64,000 bases of DNA. Source: Chryseobacterium sp. MYb7. GTDB taxonomy: Bacteria; Bacteroidota; Bacteroidia; Flavobacteriales; Weeksellaceae. The stretch lies in assembly GCF_002979455.1 (NCBI RefSeq), contig NZ_PCOU01000002.1:62001-126000 (forward strand). The letters run 5' to 3'. Below the pieces are notes generated by a model, which worked only from the letters and a program-made list of their open reading frames with translations, was not told the DNA's origin and searched no databases. Numbering within the stretch: position 1 is the first letter of the stretch; every line of letters begins with the position of its first letter. Both the position numbers and the translations under genes were made by a program. Positions 1 to 8,880 of this stretch are shown piece after piece.

Positions 1-46
1 CTGATAATCAGTTTTTTGCATAAGTTATTTTTTGAAAAACATTAGG

Positions 47-1065
47 ATGACAGCTGATAAAGAATTCATGGATAAATCTGTAGATGCGCTCAAGAGAAAA
101 CTTATTTCACAATATGTTTATCTTATGTCCGGCATATTGCTGGCTTATTCTCTTGTATTCTACTTTATTATCAAAGATATTTTTTTTGCAGCATGTACAC
201 TTACCTATGCTGTTACCATGTTTTATACATTTATGGTGATCCGGAAAAGCTATAATATAAAGTTTTTGGTACATCTCTATATTTCTTATGCACCCTTATT
301 TGCCGGATTTGTCATGCTGGATTTCTGGAAATTTTCTGCCGCTACTGCTATGTGGCTTCTCCCTGTTCCTTTGGGGGCTCACATTTTTCTGCCGAAAAAG
401 TATATCTACATTTATACCTTATATATTTTACTGATTATAGTAGCTGTAAGCATTCTTACTAAGTTTTTTGTATTTGATTATTTTGCCCTCAATGATGTGA
501 AGGTGATTGTAGCTTCTGATACTTTTGTAGGCGTTTCCAATATAGCTGTATTTGCTCTTTTGCTGTATTATAATGAAAAAATAAGGAAGGTTGAAATAGA
601 AGGAAATATTTTGACCAAACTAGGGTTTTCCGAACAGCAGGAGATGTACGTTATACCCGAAGAAGAAGCTGTTGAAAAAGAAAAGCAGGTTTTGCAAACC
701 TTGAAAATACAGAAAAATACAACCTTCTGTTTAACGAGATAAGAGATATTGTAGAAGACAAAGCCTATTATAAAGATGTAGGATTTACCATTTCTCAATT
801 ATCCAATATTTTGAAATCCAATAATTTGTATATTTCTAAAGCTATTAAATTAAATGGATTTTCAAACTTCAGCCATTATCTTAACACCTGCCGAATAGAG
901 AATGTAAAGAAACTCCTTCAGGAAAATGATATCAGCAAAGTAACCCTTATGTATATCTATACGGAATCAGGATTTTCCAATCAATCAACCTTTAACAGGG
1001 TATTTAAACAGATTGAAGGAGTTACTCCATCAGAATATCTGACTAATTTAAACATTGAAGAATAG
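47..1065 (+). pseudogene. AraC-family membrane-anchored regulator, frameshifted
   Basis: Two adjacent reading frames together encode one regulator of about 340 residues. The first (ATG at 47, ending at 742) holds roughly six hydrophobic segments and a charged linker. The second continues in another frame from about 721 and ends at 1065 with a complete AraC-type HTH, including the motif SGFSNQSTFNRVFK and the closing GVTPSEYL. The open frame upstream of 811 (NLLFNEIRDIVED...) is coding-like, so the break is one small indel near 700-722, just after an A-rich run. Length and architecture match the intact gene at 32095-33102. A TTG at 32 is an alternative start. It is either a real pseudogene or a sequencing error; the sequence alone cannot decide. 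DNA binding would be lost if translation stops at 742. Confidence 0.75.
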
Positions 1066-1091
1066 AAATAAATTCAATAGTAAATTAATAT

Positions 1092-1122
1092 AAAAAAAGC
1101 CCGGCACCTTTGGTGCCGGACT
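1092..1122 (-). terminator. Rho-independent terminator of the 1147-1647 gene
   Basis: The arms CCGGCACC and GGTGCCGG (1101-1108 and 1112-1119) form an 8-bp stem with a TTT loop. Read on the minus strand, the stem is followed by a run of seven T. It lies about 25 bp beyond the stop of the minus-strand gene and also faces the end of the plus-strand regulator. Confidence 0.8.
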
Positions 1123-1146
1123 CCATCATTAATCTATCAAAATTTA

Positions 1147-1647
1147 CTATTTCCAGAAACTCCAATTAATGCCGTCAAATACAGCCATTGTTTTGCTTAC
1201 GGTATCATAGCAGATGGTTCCTGCTACCGGACTTTTCATATTCGCTACCGGATCATTCACCTTAGGTAAAACCAACGCTTTACTGGTGGATTCCAGAACC
1301 AGTACTCCCTGTGCAGGTGAGCTTCCGGCGCCAATAATTACCCCACCTCCTGTTTCTGCAGAAGTATTGGGCATTGTTCCAGTGAGGTTTCCTGCATCAG
1401 ATAAAGGTACCCAAAGATTATTTTCACGCATCTTTATTGTCATATCGGTTTTATCCAGAAGAAACGTTCCGTTGGTGGCTGCTGCACCCGTAGGAAGTGC
1501 TTCCACTATAGGAAGAATAATTCCGGTTTTAGAAACGGGAAAATCTAAAATAGCATCTCCGTCTACAGAGGCCTTACCCATACCCACTTGTGCCTTAAGA
1601 GAAGAAAGGCCGGTGAAAATAAGGGTTAATATGATTACTTTTTTCAT
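1147..1647 (-). CDS. Secreted hypothetical protein with C-terminal YDTVSK module
   Basis: The 166-residue protein starts with a clear signal peptide (KKVIILTLIFTGLSSLKA) followed by QVGMG, the opening seen in many exported flavobacterial proteins. The C-terminus (ICYDTVSKTMAVFDGINW) resembles the C-terminus of its upstream neighbour at 1667-4438 (IYDTVSKCMKLYNGTSW), so the two share a terminal module. It is the last gene of a three-gene minus-strand run (5052 to 1147), 19 bp downstream of the large surface protein, and is followed by a strong terminator. No catalytic motif is visible. The function is unknown; a role as a cell-surface or adhesin accessory protein is inference. Confidence 0.75.
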   Translation of the reverse strand: MKKVIILTLIFTGLSSLKAQVGMGKASVDGDAILDFPVSKTGIILPIVEALPTGAAATNGTFLLDKTDMTIKMRENNLWVPLSDAGNLTGTMPNTSAETGGGVIIGAGSSPAQGVLVLESTSKALVLPKVNDPVANMKSPVAGTICYDTVSKTMAVFDGINWSFWK

Positions 1648-1666
1648 TTTTGATGTATTAAAATTA

Positions 1667-4438
1667 TTATTGATTACAGCTTCTTACTACACAGTTCCAG
1701 CTGGTTCCGTTATAAAGCTTCATACATTTACTTACCGTATCATAAATAAGCATACCTTCTACAGGGTTTGCAATAGCTGAGCTTTGGGCACGGGTAATAA
1801 CAAAACCTTTGGTTTTAGACTCCAGAGCAACAGCACCGTTAGGAATACCTTCAGGCCATCCGTTTTGCTTAGACAGAGTCGTAATACCTATTTTGGTAAC
1901 CATATCAGCAGGGGAGTTATTAGGGGTATGGGTACAGTAGGTAAATTTTCCAAACGTGAAAAATTTCCCATTCGGAATCTGAATACCAGGAGTAGAGCCG
2001 CCTGTAAGATGAACGTTCACGACATTGGTAGTCATCGCTGCATCATCAGCATACACAAGATAGGTCGCTTGGCTGTCAGAAGTCTTAATAAATAGATTCT
2101 GTGCCGTACCCGTAGACTGTACTTTCCATCTGCGCAGTATTAAGTTTTGAGCATTATATGTGGTTGCAGCACCATTATTCCCGGTTATAAAATAAAATTG
2201 ATCATTAGTAATATTGGAATGACCTGCACCTGTATTAGTGCTTGTAAAATCATTATTCGTACTGATGGTAATAATATCTGCCACAGCATCCTGTGATTTT
2301 GCAATTCTCTGGTGCAAAGCTTCTGCATCATCTCTTGCGATACCTATTACATTAGTCTGGTAGGTGCTTACCGCTGTAGACCACACTGTTGTACCATTAG
2401 TACTTGTATAGTTCACCGGGACAGCAAATGTACCTAATGTTACACCATATTTAATGGCCATGTAGGATACTACCTTGTTATAATCTGCAGCATTCAGTAC
2501 GGAATTGTACATAATGTTTTCAGGCATAATAATGTCTATACCATCATCAGATCCACCATCAGCATCTACGCCTATCACTAAATTGGTTCCGTTTTTTGAA
2601 AGACTGGTGCCGCTGCCTTTGGATATACTATTTACCTGATAAGCAATTGTTCCTGTTCCCGTAGCTGAAAATGTAGTGACTGCAGGAATGTTTACAGTAT
2701 ATGCGGATGTTCCGGCAGCACTTGGCCACGCAATAGGAGAATTAGTATAAGTCCCAAACCAGCTGCTAGAGGTACTTACTGTATTTAGGCTTGCATTATC
2801 ATGGAAACTAAACATATTTCTAAATCCTGCAAAAGGAAGAGTGGGGTTTTTATGCAAGGCAATCATCGTATAATCATCCCCGATAGTGGCAAACGCATTT
2901 TGCATACCAAGCCCGGAGGTGGAAGTAGATTGTGCCACAGGATTGAAATTGATATTCATTGCTGAAGAATTTCGATACAATGGACCGGTAGTTTGTAATG
3001 CAATGGTATTGGGAAACGCAGCCCCTCCAATCAAATTTCCACCAATTGGCGATCTGTTCGGCCAGGTGCTTATTGCTACGTTATCCGTAGTATTTCCGTT
3101 GGGATTATCATCTGCTTTTATCCAGACGCGCAGATTGTTTAAAATTCCTCCCGGAGCCTGAGCGAAAGATGCGAATGTAAAAAATTGCCCGTTTGCAAGG
3201 GAAACATCGGCATAATTATATACAATTCCATTAATAGTCTGTGTGTTGGCAGACATATCAGTCACGGTATTTCCGGAAGCAAAAGTAGGATCCGAATTGT
3301 TCTGAATCAATTTTAAATTATTCAGCCCTTGAGGCCACATTACCCTTATTGTTCCTACAGAGCCTGTATTTTGAACCTTCCACACAGAACCGAAAAGGAA
3401 ATTAGCTCCCGGAATGTTGTTTACAAGGGTTGTAGGCGCTTTTGAAAGACCATTATCCCCAACGACAAGTGACTGCAGGTTGGCTAATGTTCCCGAATTG
3501 GAAGCGTTAGTATTAGCCATTCCTGTAAGCCCAATCAAAAGCTGCTGTCCGGGATTAATACTCATCGACTGTTTTTGGTACAAAGCTGAATTATCATCTC
3601 TGGCAATACCTGTTATATTGTTGCTATAGGCACTATTCGTTGCGGAATTCCAATAGGTTGTTCCGTCTGAAGCAATATAATCACCAAATTTTGTAATTCC
3701 GTATTTCAGAGAAAGGTAACTTTCTATCTGAGGACGTTCTAAGGTCTTCGTGGTATTGTAAATAACGATTTCAGCGATATCGACATTCACGAAATTATTA
3801 AGTCCCTGGCCTCCTACCCAAACAGGCTGTGTACCTGAAGTAGAAACAGCATTACCATTGGAAAAGGCAGAAGACTTAAATTGGCCATTCACATACACAT
3901 TCATTAAACTTGAAGTTCCATCCGTTGACTGTAACCTAATTTCATTGATTGCAGGAGTTGTAGAACCTACACTACGGTTCGTAATAAGCATGCCTCCATT
4001 GGAATTTCCTCCCACATTCCATGTTCCTCCAAAACCATTAGAATGGTTGTATAAGGAGTTTGCAATACTTCCTACTTTTCTGTATACCACATATTGTGAT
4101 GACTGATAAGGAGATGGTGAACTAACTGTTACATTTTGTGGAACACTGGGTGCTGCCAAACGGTCATCAACCCCATCAAATCTTATTGATGGGTTAAAGT
4201 TAATCTGGCTTGTATTATAAGCAGGCAAAGTACTGGTTGCTGCTGCCTGTTGGATAAGATCATAAGTTCCCGGAGAAGCACTGTTATTCCATTGATTTAC
4301 AATTCCTGATGAAGAATTAACCCCTGCATCGGCTTTGTACCACAGCTGAGGAGTAATTCCTCCCGGGCTTTGGGCATTTGTAAACATGAATATATTCGTT
4401 ATCAGGAATATACTCATTAATATATTGTGTTTTTTCAC
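1667..4438 (-). CDS. Large secreted surface protein with duplicated LamG-like regions
   Basis: The 923-residue protein has an N-terminal signal peptide ending in NAQ. It is internally duplicated: residues about 24-420 and about 425-830 each open with an 'APGGI...LWYKAD / LRVWIKADD' stretch typical of LamG/concanavalin-like domains. Each half also has a 'YLSLKYGIT / YMAIKYGVT' segment, then 'GIARDD' followed by a Gln/His-rich motif, and ends in 'FFTFG/FFTFA'. The C-terminus (residues about 850-923) carries the LESKTKGFVITR...YDTVSKCMKLYNGTSW module shared with the next gene, ending with two cysteines. No sorting-type (Por) C-terminal domain is evident. It is probably an exported adhesin or carbohydrate-binding protein. 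The fold assignment comes from motif resemblance only. Confidence 0.75.
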   Translation of the reverse strand: MKKHNILMSIFLITNIFMFTNAQSPGGITPQLWYKADAGVNSSSGIVNQWNNSASPGTYDLIQQAAATSTLPAYNTSQINFNPSIRFDGVDDRLAAPSVPQNVTVSSPSPYQSSQYVVYRKVGSIANSLYNHSNGFGGTWNVGGNSNGGMLITNRSVGSTTPAINEIRLQSTDGTSSLMNVYVNGQFKSSAFSNGNAVSTSGTQPVWVGGQGLNNFVNVDIAEIVIYNTTKTLERPQIESYLSLKYGITKFGDYIASDGTTYWNSATNSAYSNNITGIARDDNSALYQKQSMSINPGQQLLIGLTGMANTNASNSGTLANLQSLVVGDNGLSKAPTTLVNNIPGANFLFGSVWKVQNTGSVGTIRVMWPQGLNNLKLIQNNSDPTFASGNTVTDMSANTQTINGIVYNYADVSLANGQFFTFASFAQAPGGILNNLRVWIKADDNPNGNTTDNVAISTWPNRSPIGGNLIGGAAFPNTIALQTTGPLYRNSSAMNINFNPVAQSTSTSGLGMQNAFATIGDDYTMIALHKNPTLPFAGFRNMFSFHDNASLNTVSTSSSWFGTYTNSPIAWPSAAGTSAYTVNIPAVTTFSATGTGTIAYQVNSISKGSGTSLSKNGTNLVIGVDADGGSDDGIDIIMPENIMYNSVLNAADYNKVVSYMAIKYGVTLGTFAVPVNYTSTNGTTVWSTAVSTYQTNVIGIARDDAEALHQRIAKSQDAVADIITISTNNDFTSTNTGAGHSNITNDQFYFITGNNGAATTYNAQNLILRRWKVQSTGTAQNLFIKTSDSQATYLVYADDAAMTTNVVNVHLTGGSTPGIQIPNGKFFTFGKFTYCTHTPNNSPADMVTKIGITTLSKQNGWPEGIPNGAVALESKTKGFVITRAQSSAIANPVEGMLIYDTVSKCMKLYNGTSWNCVVRSCNQ

Positions 4439-4476
4439 TTTAGTATGTTTAAAATTTAAATATTATATCGATTCTT

Positions 4477-5052
4477 TTACACCAATGAAGATGGCGGAGG
4501 ACGGGTTTTGCACTGAAACCAGTAATAGTCTTTAAAGAAAATAAAGCTATTGCTTACGATCTTATGATTAATCTTGTTGGGATATTCATGGGTAATCCTT
4601 AGTTTTTTATTCTCAATTGAATAATGGGTCTGGTCATGAACTGTTATTGATGCTGAAATTGCTTCTCCTTTCGAATATGATAGAAAAAAATCATCAGGTT
4701 GAGGCACTGCAAATACTATCGACTGTACCTTTGGATATGTTTTTGTTTTTGCTGCCGGATGTCCGGCTAATGTTTTCTCAGCATTGAATGCAGATTTCTT
4801 TTGTTTTCTGGATTTCAGTACCCCTTTCTTTTCCGAAGTTTTTCCCTCAAAATCCTTTAGATCCTCCTGATGTATTTCTTCTGAATGGGCAATATAAACC
4901 GTTGTATTTTCCCCAATAGTAATGCTGGTGCCCTTTACATAATAGAGACTCTGTGCATGTATTTTGAAGGGTACGAAAAATAAAAACAACAGCAATGAAG
5001 CCCTCTTATATAAAGGGAGAAAAAGCTTCAGTTGCTGTTGTAGGGATCTCAT
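4477..5052 (-). CDS. Hypothetical exported protein
   Basis: The 191-residue protein has an N-terminal hydrophobic signal (LLLFLFFVPFKIHAQ) after a short basic leader. The mature part begins SLYYVKGTSITIG, resembling the start of short exported flavobacterial proteins that precede large surface proteins. The middle is Lys-rich (residues about 70-100) and probably flexible. The end is Trp/Phe-rich (FFKDYYWFQCKTRPPP). It heads the minus-strand run with the 923-residue protein 38 bp downstream, so co-expression is likely. No recognisable catalytic motif. Confidence 0.65.
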   Translation of the reverse strand: MRSLQQQLKLFLPLYKRASLLLFLFFVPFKIHAQSLYYVKGTSITIGENTTVYIAHSEEIHQEDLKDFEGKTSEKKGVLKSRKQKKSAFNAEKTLAGHPAAKTKTYPKVQSIVFAVPQPDDFFLSYSKGEAISASITVHDQTHYSIENKKLRITHEYPNKINHKIVSNSFIFFKDYYWFQCKTRPPPSSLV

Positions 5053-5761
5053 TGTGTGTGTTTTATGTTGATAAGAAACAAGAGTTTTGTTTCAATACTT
5101 TTCCTGGTTCAGAAAAAATCTGAATCATATATAATGAGGGATTAAGGTTTTAATTAGAAATTGAAGTGTATATAACTGGTTGAAATTCAGTTATGCTTTC
5201 TGTGGTCGGGGAATGATAAGTTGAAGAATATTTTTCATGAAATCATAAAAAGAATAATTTTTTTACATAATGAATGGACTTATGATAAACATTATTAGTA
5301 GGTGTTTTGTTGAATATAAATTCTTATTTGTTGAACATTTTAATCTAAAATACCATTGATTTTATGTTTTGTTTTCTGGGGTAAAATTAGATTAATATTA
5401 ATGTTTTTTGTAGATTTTATTTATAACATTAAGTCATTTTAGTAAAATCATTGATTTTTCATATGTGTTTGCTTTTCATTGTTTTAGGTAAGTTAAAAAA
5501 CAAATTTTGTAGAATAAGTCGAATAATAGAATCCCTGATTTTTCAAAGAATATAAAATAAGTCTCCTTCTACCTTCCTGAGAAGAGAAAAAGTAGAATTA
5601 ATTTAAAATAAAGAATACTCTGAATATCTTAATAAAAACAGATCAAGACTGCAAATAGAAAATGGTAGAATGTAAATTTTACTTCTAATTGGATTAAATA
5701 TGAAAAATATTACATTTTTTGGTTGATCAATTAGGAGTATCAAAATAAAGATCCTCAATTC
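5053..5761. other. Long AT-rich intergenic region
   Basis: About 700 bp between the divergent genes at 5052 and 5844. I see no coding frame, no clear hairpin and no repeat shared with the rest of the window. It presumably contains the promoter of the minus-strand secreted-protein run. Confidence 0.5.
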
Positions 5762-5790
5762 GCCTACAAAGGTCTGCGATTAGCCTACAA
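5762..5790 (+). promoter_or_regulatory. Candidate AraC-type operator: direct repeat GCCTACAA
   Basis: GCCTACAA occurs at 5762-5769 and again at 5783-5790, exactly 21 bp apart in the same orientation. AraC-family activators commonly bind two direct half-sites at this two-turn spacing. The downstream half-site sits where the -33 element of the SDR promoter (-7 box 5810-5817) would be, and no TTTG is seen there, as expected for an activator-dependent promoter. The AraC gene at 6735 is the obvious candidate regulator. The assignment is inferred. Confidence 0.5.
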
Positions 5791-5809
5791 TTCCGGAAGA
5801 CAGGCTGTA

Positions 5810-5817
5810 TAACTTTG
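5810..5817 (+). promoter_or_regulatory. -7 promoter box of the SDR gene
   Basis: TAACTTTG matches the Bacteroidetes -7 consensus TAnnTTTG, 26 bp before the ATG at 5844. The usual -33 TTTG is lacking and the direct repeat takes its place. Confidence 0.55.
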
Positions 5818-5843
5818 CTTAGTAAATAAAAACATTTAAAATT

Positions 5844-6671
5844 ATGATACAGCAAAATAGAATCTGGTTCATTACCGGAGCATCAAGAGGTTTCGGACGA
5901 ATCTGGACTGAAGCAGCATTAGAACGTGGTGATAAAGTGGTGGCAACCGCAAGAAAACTGGAAAGTATTGCCGATTTTAAAGAAAAATATGGCGATAATG
6001 TGCTGACTTTAGAACTTGATGTTACCAATCCAAATCAGGTGAAAGAAGCCGTAAATAAAGCACATCAGCATTTTGGAAAACTGGATATTGTACTGAATAA
6101 CGCAGGATATTCACTAGTGGGAACCATAGAGGAGGCCAGTGCAGATGAAATACGTGCTTTATATGAAACCAATATTCTGGGTCCCGTAAGTGTCATTCAG
6201 GCGGCACTGCCGATCTTGAGAGAACAGGGGTATGGACATATTTTGGGGACTTCAAGTAATCTGGGACATTTCACACTGCCTGTCATTGGCTATTACAGCT
6301 CTTCTAAATGGGCTTTTGAAGCCATCCATGAAAGTCTTGCAGAAGAAATAAAACAATTCGGGATTAAAGTAACCATTATAGAGCCGGGAGCTTATGCAAC
6401 AGAATTTGGAAGTCAGGACTCTCTGAAGTTTTCTCAAAACCTGGAGGTGTACAATGACTTCAAAGCAGAGTTTGTAAAGACCATTCAATCTTATGAAAGA
6501 GGAAATCCTAATGCAACCCCACAGGCACTTTTCAAAGTTGTAGATGCTGAAAACCCACCGTTACGTTTTCATTTGGGAAGTCATAATCTTCCACAGGTGA
6601 AGTCTGTATATGCTGACAGAATCAGTCTTTGGGAAGCATGGGACGAGGTTTCCAGTGCTGCGCAAGGGTAA
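5844..6671 (+). CDS. Short-chain dehydrogenase/reductase (SDR)
   Basis: The 275-residue classical SDR carries the nucleotide-binding motif TGASRGFG (residues about 11-18), the NNAG motif near residue 88, the catalytic Ser in the GTSSN region and the YxxxK pair in YYSSSKWAF. The ATARKLE segment after beta-strand 2 contains an Arg that is compatible with NADP(H) preference. The substrate cannot be read from sequence. It should be a cytosolic NAD(P)-dependent oxidoreductase of unknown substrate. The gene has its own terminator, and an AraC regulator follows on the same strand, which probably controls it through the direct repeat at 5762-5790. Confidence 0.9.
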   Translation: MIQQNRIWFITGASRGFGRIWTEAALERGDKVVATARKLESIADFKEKYGDNVLTLELDVTNPNQVKEAVNKAHQHFGKLDIVLNNAGYSLVGTIEEASADEIRALYETNILGPVSVIQAALPILREQGYGHILGTSSNLGHFTLPVIGYYSSSKWAFEAIHESLAEEIKQFGIKVTIIEPGAYATEFGSQDSLKFSQNLEVYNDFKAEFVKTIQSYERGNPNATPQALFKVVDAENPPLRFHLGSHNLPQVKSVYADRISLWEAWDEVSSAAQG

Positions 6672-6681
6672 TAACAACCAT

Positions 6682-6714
6682 AAAAACCGGTTATCCATGT
6701 ATAGCCGGTTTTTT
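6682..6714 (+). terminator. Rho-independent terminator after the SDR gene
   Basis: A 10-bp stem (AACCGGTTAT against ATAGCCGGTT, one G-T pair) with a 6-nt loop is followed by TTTTTT. It separates the SDR gene from the AraC gene. Confidence 0.85.
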
Positions 6715-6734
6715 GTACCTTTAAAATACTATTT

Positions 6735-7655
6735 ATGAAAAAGACAGATCAAACTCCATTAAAATTTGGATCCCTATTTGAAGCGAGTCAGTTTTTTGGA
6801 CTGCCCAAACCCAAACATCCTCTCATTAGCTTAATGAATGGGGCACACAATATGGTGCTGACCGATAAATTGTCTCAAAGACATGTTTTGAGCTTCTATA
6901 AGATCTCTTATAAACCCAAATTAGAGGGTAAAATAGAATACGGGCAGGGCTATTATGATTTTAATGAGGGTGGATTATTATTTGCAGCACCCGGCCAGGT
7001 AATAGGAGGGAACGGAAACAGTGATACAGTCTGTTCACAATATTCTCTGCTTATTCATCCTGATTTCTTTTTGGGATATCCAATCATGAGGAAGATCAGG
7101 CAGTATGGCTTTTTCTCCTATTCCACAAAGGAAACACTTCATCTTTCTGAAGAAGAAAAAAATACGGTAATTTCTATCTTCAATTTTATTGAATCTGAGC
7201 TCAACAGCCGGATTGATGATTTCAGCCATGATGTGATGATTTCTCAGATAGAACTGCTTCTTAACTACGCCAATCGTTTTTACAAACGCCAGTTTATTAC
7301 CCGTAAAGCAACAAGCAGTACCCTTTTACAGAAATTTGAAGATTTGCTGGATGCTTATTTTAAAGATGAAATATCTCTTAACAAAGGAATACCCACGGTG
7401 AGTTATTTTGCAGAAAACCTTCATCTTTCACCCAGCTATTTGAGTGATATGCTGCGTTCTTTAACAGGGCAGAGTACCCAGCAGCATATTCATGATAAAC
7501 TGATCAGTGAGGCTAAAGAAATGCTTTCCACTACCAACCTATCTGTGAGCGAAGTAGCGTATGCCCTGGGATTTGAGCATTCCCAGTCTTTCAGCAATTT
7601 ATTTAAAACAAAAACCAAACTTTCTCCTTTAGAATTCAGGAAGTCTTTCAATTAA
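6735..7655 (+). CDS. AraC-family transcriptional regulator
   Basis: The 306-residue soluble regulator has an N-terminal cupin-like sensing domain (residues about 25-160, including GLLFAAPGQ) and a C-terminal double HTH (residues about 205-306). The HTH region contains HLSPSYLSDMLRSLTGQS and the second helix pair ALGFEHSQSFSNLFKTKTKLSP. Such regulators act as ligand-responsive activators. The SDR gene immediately upstream, with a direct-repeat site before it, is the probable target. Its last bases overlap the end of the convergent gene at 7652. Confidence 0.9.
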   Translation: MKKTDQTPLKFGSLFEASQFFGLPKPKHPLISLMNGAHNMVLTDKLSQRHVLSFYKISYKPKLEGKIEYGQGYYDFNEGGLLFAAPGQVIGGNGNSDTVCSQYSLLIHPDFFLGYPIMRKIRQYGFFSYSTKETLHLSEEEKNTVISIFNFIESELNSRIDDFSHDVMISQIELLLNYANRFYKRQFITRKATSSTLLQKFEDLLDAYFKDEISLNKGIPTVSYFAENLHLSPSYLSDMLRSLTGQSTQQHIHDKLISEAKEMLSTTNLSVSEVAYALGFEHSQSFSNLFKTKTKLSPLEFRKSFN

Positions 7656-8332
7656 TAATATTCAAATATTCTTTCTGTTTTCTGCTGCATTGTTCCCTGA
7701 TCATCAACTAATTCTTCATAAACAGGATTGGCATGAAGGTCAAGTTTCACATTTTTATAAATAAGCTTAGACTTTTTGTCGCTCGTGAGATCTTCAAGAA
7801 GCGTTTCACTTTTTACCCCATTGATATAGGTATAAAGAATGACATTATTAACGGGAGTTTCGAAGAAATTTCCGGTTTCTTCTGTTTTGATAAGGCGGTT
7901 GTTTTTGTCAAAATAAAACAGCTTGCTGAGTGATATACTGTGAACAGAATTATGGGAAACTCTTTTGTACAGAGAATCAGAAATTTTTTCAAAACTGCCT
8001 GTCGTTTCTATCTTCTTATTTCCGGGGTTAATGGCTTCAAAATGGCGTTTGGCTTTGTCTTTTGAATTGTAGCTGATAATTTTATTGAGAGATCTTTCAT
8101 TAGAAGATCCGGTTCCGATAGCGTTATAATATTCTATTTTTGTCAGAAAGCCCTCTCTGTCATAATAAGAAATATTTTTACTGATATTTTCCGGTGAAAA
8201 GGTGATGATCTCTGTAATTGTTTTGGGATTCCAGGAATAGTTAGAAAACTGAAGGTCATTCATAACAGATTTTCCCTGACCATTTATAAGGGCGCATAAT
8301 AGAATAAACAGATAGCTAAGTTTTGTTTTCAT
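7652..8332 (-). CDS. Hypothetical exported protein
   Basis: Starting at the ATG at 8332 gives a 226-residue protein with a good signal peptide (KTKLSYLFILLCALINGQG). The longer frame to 8371 would put charged residues before it and is less likely. The mature part has repeated short beta-type segments such as 'YYDREGFLTKIEYY', 'FYFDKNNRLIKTEE' and 'YEELVDDQGTMQQKTERIFEYY'. These are reminiscent of the repeats in RHS/YD or MORN-like secreted proteins. The gene converges on the AraC gene with a 4-bp overlap. No function can be assigned. Confidence 0.7.
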   Translation of the reverse strand: MKTKLSYLFILLCALINGQGKSVMNDLQFSNYSWNPKTITEIITFSPENISKNISYYDREGFLTKIEYYNAIGTGSSNERSLNKIISYNSKDKAKRHFEAINPGNKKIETTGSFEKISDSLYKRVSHNSVHSISLSKLFYFDKNNRLIKTEETGNFFETPVNNVILYTYINGVKSETLLEDLTSDKKSKLIYKNVKLDLHANPVYEELVDDQGTMQQKTERIFEYY

Positions 8333-8550
8333 AGGGTAAGTGTTGCGGTTCCATAATTTCGCTCCTCTCAAATATAGGCAACTCTTCCCGATATAGACAA
8401 TTCCATTAATGTTTTGTCAGTTCTTTTATGTTTTCAAACACCCAGCTGCGTAAAGTTTACTGACTTGGAAATCATCAATTAACAAATTCTTTGAAGAGTC
8501 CCCAGAGTCTGAGATTTTGAAGTTCCGGTAATGGTATAAATAAATACGAT

Positions 8551-8803
8551 TTATCACTGTACCCCGTTCGTAACCCCCTCGAGGGGGTATCATAAGGGTC
8601 TCGAGCCCGTTGGATAAGGGTCTCTACCCGGTTATATAACCCTCTCTACCCCCTTGCATAACCCCCTTTACCCCCTTACCCAAGGGGGTAGAGACCCTTG
8701 GGTAAGGGGGGGGTAGACCGTTGCTTAAGGGGGTGGAGACCGTTCGGAAGGCCCTGGAGGGGGTTGTAGAAGTACCTGGAGACCCTTCGGAAGGGGCTGC
8801 AGG
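8551..8803. repeat. GC-rich array of degenerate 22-bp tandem repeats
   Basis: About ten to eleven units start at 8571, 8592, 8614, 8636, 8658, 8680, 8702, 8725, 8747, 8769 and 8790, so the period is 21-23 bp. A typical unit is ATAAGGGTCTCTACCCGGTT. Each unit is itself a rough inverted repeat (AAGGG...CCCTT), and neighbouring units alternate between the G-rich and C-rich version. The stretch is strikingly GC-rich beside AT-rich flanks and has no unique spacers. It lies between two minus-strand genes and has no coding capacity. Confidence 0.75.
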
Positions 8804-8835
8804 CTATTTTTTAAGTTTTTTAGTCACTGAAATAG

Positions 8836-8876
8836 AGCTTTCGAAGTCAGGAGACTTTGGAGAGCCGGAAAGTTTA
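8836..8876. repeat. Dispersed REP-like element, copy 1
   Basis: The core AAGTCAGGAGACTTTGGAGA recurs in variant form at 9466-9508, 29784-29828 and 31945-31988. The core is imperfectly palindromic (AAGTC...GACTT). It lies directly beyond the stop of the lipoprotein gene. Confidence 0.55.
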
Positions 8877-8880
8877 AAAA

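Noticed and set aside
1214..1780. 188-aa plus-strand frame opposite the secreted proteins
   Set aside because: It runs antisense across two genes with signal peptides and shared domains, so it is a shadow frame.
8551..8803. Repeat array as a CRISPR
   Set aside because: Units are contiguous 22-bp degenerate repeats with no unique spacers, no conserved 24-47 bp repeat, and no cas genes nearby.
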